Source: Thermoplasmata archaeon | GTDB taxonomy: Archaea; Thermoplasmatota; Thermoplasmata; Thermoplasmatales; Thermoplasmataceae | Reading direction: 5' to 3' | Length of the DNA stretch: 8,223 bases | Assembly: GCA_021811505.1 (NCBI GenBank) | Contig: JAJZOM010000087.1 | Coordinates: forward strand, 1-8,223 | Shown here: positions 6,494 to 8,223 of the stretch, one piece after another | How the letters are laid out: every line of letters begins with the position of its first letter | Position numbering within the stretch: position 1 is the stretch's first letter | Program-made: the position numbers and the translations under genes | Notes under the pieces: model-generated | What the model was told of the DNA's origin: nothing | Database searches by the model: none | The model's input: only the letters and a program-made list of their open reading frames with translations

Positions 6494-6501
6494 GAATAAA
6501 C
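6494..6501 (-). promoter_or_regulatory. TATA-like box for cobO
   Basis: Minus-strand GTTTATTC lies about 25 bases upstream of the GGGGTG ribosome site. A transcript starting near 6472 would carry a leader of about 15 bases that just includes the site. It is separated by only a few bases from the opposite-strand box of Nep1. Confidence 0.4.
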
Positions 6502-6505
6502 AGCA

Positions 6506-6511
6506 TTTTAA
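6506..6511 (+). promoter_or_regulatory. TATA-like box for nep1
   Basis: TTTTAA within CATTTTAAC lies 22-27 bases upstream of the ATG at 6533, the spacing for leaderless initiation. The TTG at 6524 would be only 13-18 bases away, so the box helps decide the start of Nep1 in favour of 6533. Confidence 0.45.
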
Positions 6512-6532
6512 CTATCGCTGGAATTGCAGTTC

Positions 6533-7207
6533 ATGCTTAATCTCCTTCTCGTGGACACTGAGCTTGAAATAGTTCCAAAAATCATGGCCGACGACTATGC
6601 CATAAGGATTAACGCCAAAAAAAGGAAGAAGCCCGCATCCAAGTTGCTGCTGGATTCAAATTTCATGCATGCTGCAATAGAAAGGTATTTTCCATCTGAA
6701 TCCAACAGGAGAGGGAGACCGGACATAGTTTACCATTTCCTGGAAGTAGCGATGGAAAGCATATTGAACAAGAAAGGGGAAATGAGAGTATGGATACACA
6801 CAAGAAACAACCTGATCGTTGAGTTGAATCCCGAGGTGAGACTACCGAAATCCTACAACAGATTCGTAGGATTGATGGAAGACCTCTTTGACAAAGGCCA
6901 GATAATGGGACCGGACGGATTCCTGTTAAGGCTGCATGACGGCGATTTCAAGACGTTACTGGAATTGTCCGGACATTCAAAACCGGTTATTCTGTCGCCA
7001 AAGGGGACTAAAACAAACATAAGAAAAGTGTTCGACGTATCCGGGAAAGACACGAGCGTCATAATAGGTGGTTTCTCAGAGGGTGACTTCAGATCTCCCG
7101 TGTACGATCTTGGACATGGGTATTCAATATTCGATGAAGAACTAACTATATGGTCTGTTGGCATGGAACTGATCTGCCAGTATGAAAGAGACTTCAATGT
7201 AGTGTGA
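6533..7207 (+). CDS. nep1: 16S rRNA pseudouridine N1-methyltransferase Nep1/Emg1 (SPOUT)
   Basis: A 224-residue SPOUT-class methyltransferase that uses S-adenosylmethionine to methylate N1 of a pseudouridine in the small-subunit rRNA, a step in ribosome biogenesis shared by archaea and eukaryotes. Numbered from the ATG at 6533, the N-terminal LLLVDTELEIVP (4-15) matches the Nep1 opening. The RNA-binding RGRPDI is at 60-65 and the strand VWIHTR at 86-91. The core RLPKSYNRFVGLM is at 103-115. The C-terminal knot region has VIIGGFSEGDF (176-186) and ends with the LTIWSVG strand (204-210). An in-frame TTG at 6524 would add three residues (MQF). I prefer the ATG because of the upstream TATA-like box and because homologues begin near this point. 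The gene diverges from cobO and converges on the phosphodiesterase gene. Length matches archaeal Nep1 (about 200-225). All signature motifs are intact and the family call is secure. Confidence 0.95.
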   Translation: MLNLLLVDTELEIVPKIMADDYAIRINAKKRKKPASKLLLDSNFMHAAIERYFPSESNRRGRPDIVYHFLEVAMESILNKKGEMRVWIHTRNNLIVELNPEVRLPKSYNRFVGLMEDLFDKGQIMGPDGFLLRLHDGDFKTLLELSGHSKPVILSPKGTKTNIRKVFDVSGKDTSVIIGGFSEGDFRSPVYDLGHGYSIFDEELTIWSVGMELICQYERDFNVV

Positions 7208-7209
7208 GA

Positions 7210-7237
7210 CCATAATATCGCTATGCAAAGATTATGG
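7210..7237. terminator. Inverted repeat after nep1, possible mRNA 3' hairpin
   Basis: CCATAAT (7210-7216) and ATTATGG (7231-7237) are perfect 7-bp arms around a 14-base loop, beginning three bases after the Nep1 stop codon. The stem is AT-rich and no oligo-T tract follows, so it is not a classical terminator. It could mark or stabilise the 3' end in the 71-base gap between the two convergent genes. No gene lies in that gap. Confidence 0.3.
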
Positions 7238-7278
7238 AATAAGCTGATCCAGTTGTATCTCAGTCTCCAGACACCTTA

Positions 7279-8025
7279 TTACATCCGCATTTCACGAAGC
7301 ATATACTCCCCTTCATTGGTTATCACCCCCAAACAGCCTGACCTTTTAAAATGCCGGGCATGTTCCGGATCGTTCACAGTCCATGGTATAACTGTGCTGC
7401 CGTCTTTGATGAATGCATCAAGTTCCTGATCTGTGTGCAACCCGCTTTCCGGCAGAAGCACGTCGAAATCCCGTAAGAAGTAGTTTTTTTCCGTATTCTG
7501 CTGAAAAAATGCCGAGAGAGTGGCCCGGTCATAGTCAATCCCGATTCTGATATTTTGATCAAGTTTCTTTACCTCCTTGAGAGAATATGGATTGAACGAG
7601 ATCACCACGACATTATCAAGCAACGAATATTCATGAATGAGATTTACAACCTTGTACGGAAGGTCGTTTCTTATCATGGTTCCATCTTCCCTGACTGTTT
7701 TGAGCTCTATGAAAAAATTGAAGGAATCCATTGATTTAATCACGTTTTCCAGAGTCGGTATCCGCCCATCACCAGTTATCCTGATTCCGGATACTTCCTC
7801 CCAGGTCAAGTCAGAAAGTTCTTTATTCATTCCTGTAAGCCTCCTGAGATCGAAGTCATGGAATACAACCGGAACACGATCCGACGTAAGTTGTACATCC
7901 AGTTCCACTGCGTCCAGACCGGCGTCTCTGGCTGCCATAAATGATTTCAATGTATTTTCCGTATATTTGGTAGGCAGTCCCCTGTGACCTATTATCAGAA
8001 ACTTGCTATCGGAAAGAAAATGCAT
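7279..8025 (-). CDS. Glycerophosphodiester phosphodiesterase (GDPD/UgpQ family)
   Basis: A 248-residue TIM-barrel phosphodiesterase that hydrolyses glycerophosphodiesters to glycerol phosphate and an alcohol, using a divalent metal. Catalytic features are all present: GHRG (13-16) with H14 and R15, ENT (23-25), ELDV (41-44) with metal ligands E41 and D43, HD (56-57) with the second catalytic histidine H56, IELK (106-109) with E107, and the late-barrel PWTVND (214-219) followed by GVITNEG (233-239). There is no signal peptide or membrane segment, so it should act in the cytoplasm. The length matches stand-alone UgpQ enzymes. The ATG at 8025 is supported by a TATA-like TTATAA about 25 bases upstream and no ribosome site, which indicates a leaderless mRNA. 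In an archaeon the natural substrate may be a headgroup product of glycerol-1-phosphate ether lipids or scavenged bacterial glycerophosphodiesters; the sequence cannot tell. The gene is convergent with Nep1 and not in a visible operon. Confidence 0.95.
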   Translation of the reverse strand: MHFLSDSKFLIIGHRGLPTKYTENTLKSFMAARDAGLDAVELDVQLTSDRVPVVFHDFDLRRLTGMNKELSDLTWEEVSGIRITGDGRIPTLENVIKSMDSFNFFIELKTVREDGTMIRNDLPYKVVNLIHEYSLLDNVVVISFNPYSLKEVKKLDQNIRIGIDYDRATLSAFFQQNTEKNYFLRDFDVLLPESGLHTDQELDAFIKDGSTVIPWTVNDPEHARHFKRSGCLGVITNEGEYMLREMRM

Positions 8026-8046
8026 GAGAATATGAAGGTGTTTCAG

Positions 8047-8056
8047 ATTATAAGCT
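8047..8056 (-). promoter_or_regulatory. TATA-like box for the phosphodiesterase gene
   Basis: Minus-strand GCTTATAATC is centred about 25-26 bases upstream of the ATG at 8025. This is the clearest leaderless promoter geometry in the window after Nep1. The sequence matches the archaeal TTTATA-type box well. Confidence 0.55.
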
Positions 8057-8168
8057 TGATCCGGCTTATTCCGCGTGATCTCCTTCCTCGCATGAAGCTT
8101 CCCGTTCCAAATGCTGCATGTGAATTAAACAATATTTTCTGTCAACCTATGAATTCCCGCTAACAAAT

Positions 8169-8178
8169 GTTAAATATT
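8169..8178 (+). promoter_or_regulatory. Possible TATA-like box for the gene at the right edge
   Basis: GTTAAATATT lies 28-37 bases before the ATG at 8206. Transcription from it would begin a few bases upstream of that ATG. The interval 8057-8168 between this box and the phosphodiesterase promoter shows no ORF, RNA gene or strong repeat that I can support, only two AAGCTT sequences (8052-8057 and 8095-8100). Confidence 0.25.
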
Positions 8179-8205
8179 CCAGACACAATCTAAATTCCTG
8201 TAATT

Positions 8206-8223
8206 ATGACTGAAAAAAATTGC
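8206..8223 (+). CDS. Possible 5' end of a gene cut by the window edge
   Basis: ATG at 8206 opens a frame reading MTEKNC to the last base, preceded by a plausible TATA-like box. Six codons cannot identify a product, and the frame could close just beyond the window. It is listed because the divergent spacing and promoter geometry resemble the other genes here. Confidence 0.3.

Noticed and set aside
7637..7987. A 116-codon + strand frame inside the phosphodiesterase gene
   Set aside because: It is antisense to conserved GDPD motifs and has serine-rich, shadow-like composition.
8057..8168. Possible small RNA or tRNA in the right-hand gap (a GTTCCAAATGC stretch resembling a T-loop)
   Set aside because: No cloverleaf arms or acceptor pairing could be built around it, and there are no conserved A/B box elements.
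1..8223. CRISPR array, insertion sequence, integrase or toxin-antitoxin signature
   Set aside because: I saw no regularly spaced long repeats, transposase motifs, terminal inverted repeats or small toxin-like gene pairs on either strand.

Overview
The window looks like chromosomal DNA from a euryarchaeon, most likely of the Thermoplasmata lineage (Thermoplasma/Ferroplasma/Cuniculiplasma relatives). The archaeal assignment rests on an archaeal-type Nep1 rRNA methyltransferase, TATA-like boxes about 25 bases ahead of several start codons (leaderless transcription), and a few GGTG/GGAG ribosome sites at the other genes. The lineage is an inference from gene content and style, not from a marker alignment. 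Genes are packed tightly. No tRNA, rRNA, CRISPR array, insertion sequence or integrase was seen.

Layout, left to right. (1) An HtpX-type membrane zinc protease (+, 50-991) converges, with a 5-base gap, on a SufR/COG2345-type winged-helix regulator (-, 997-1638) that carries a C-X12-C-X27-C cysteine set typical of Fe-S sensing. (2) A 219-base intergenic region, very AT-rich on its left side, separates the regulator from a divergent 12-TM MFS transporter (+, 1858-3102). This region holds two TTTATAAA boxes, three AACTCTA repeats and a short palindrome, and is the best place for operator sites. (3) The transporter converges (8-base gap) on a large UvrD/RecB-family helicase fused to a PD-(D/E)XK nuclease (-, 3111-5837). 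A corrinoid adenosyltransferase gene (-, 5867-6457) lies immediately upstream on the same strand. (4) A short divergent promoter region separates that pair from Nep1 (+, 6533-7207). Nep1 converges on a glycerophosphodiester phosphodiesterase (-, 7279-8025). (5) The last 198 bases are non-coding apart from a possible start codon of a further + strand gene at 8206.

Most genes are housekeeping functions without an evident common pathway: membrane protein quality control, DNA break processing, cobalamin cofactor formation, ribosome biogenesis and phosphodiester turnover. The one arrangement that suggests a dedicated regulatory circuit is the Fe-S-type regulator divergent from the MFS transporter. 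I see no convincing new multi-gene system.
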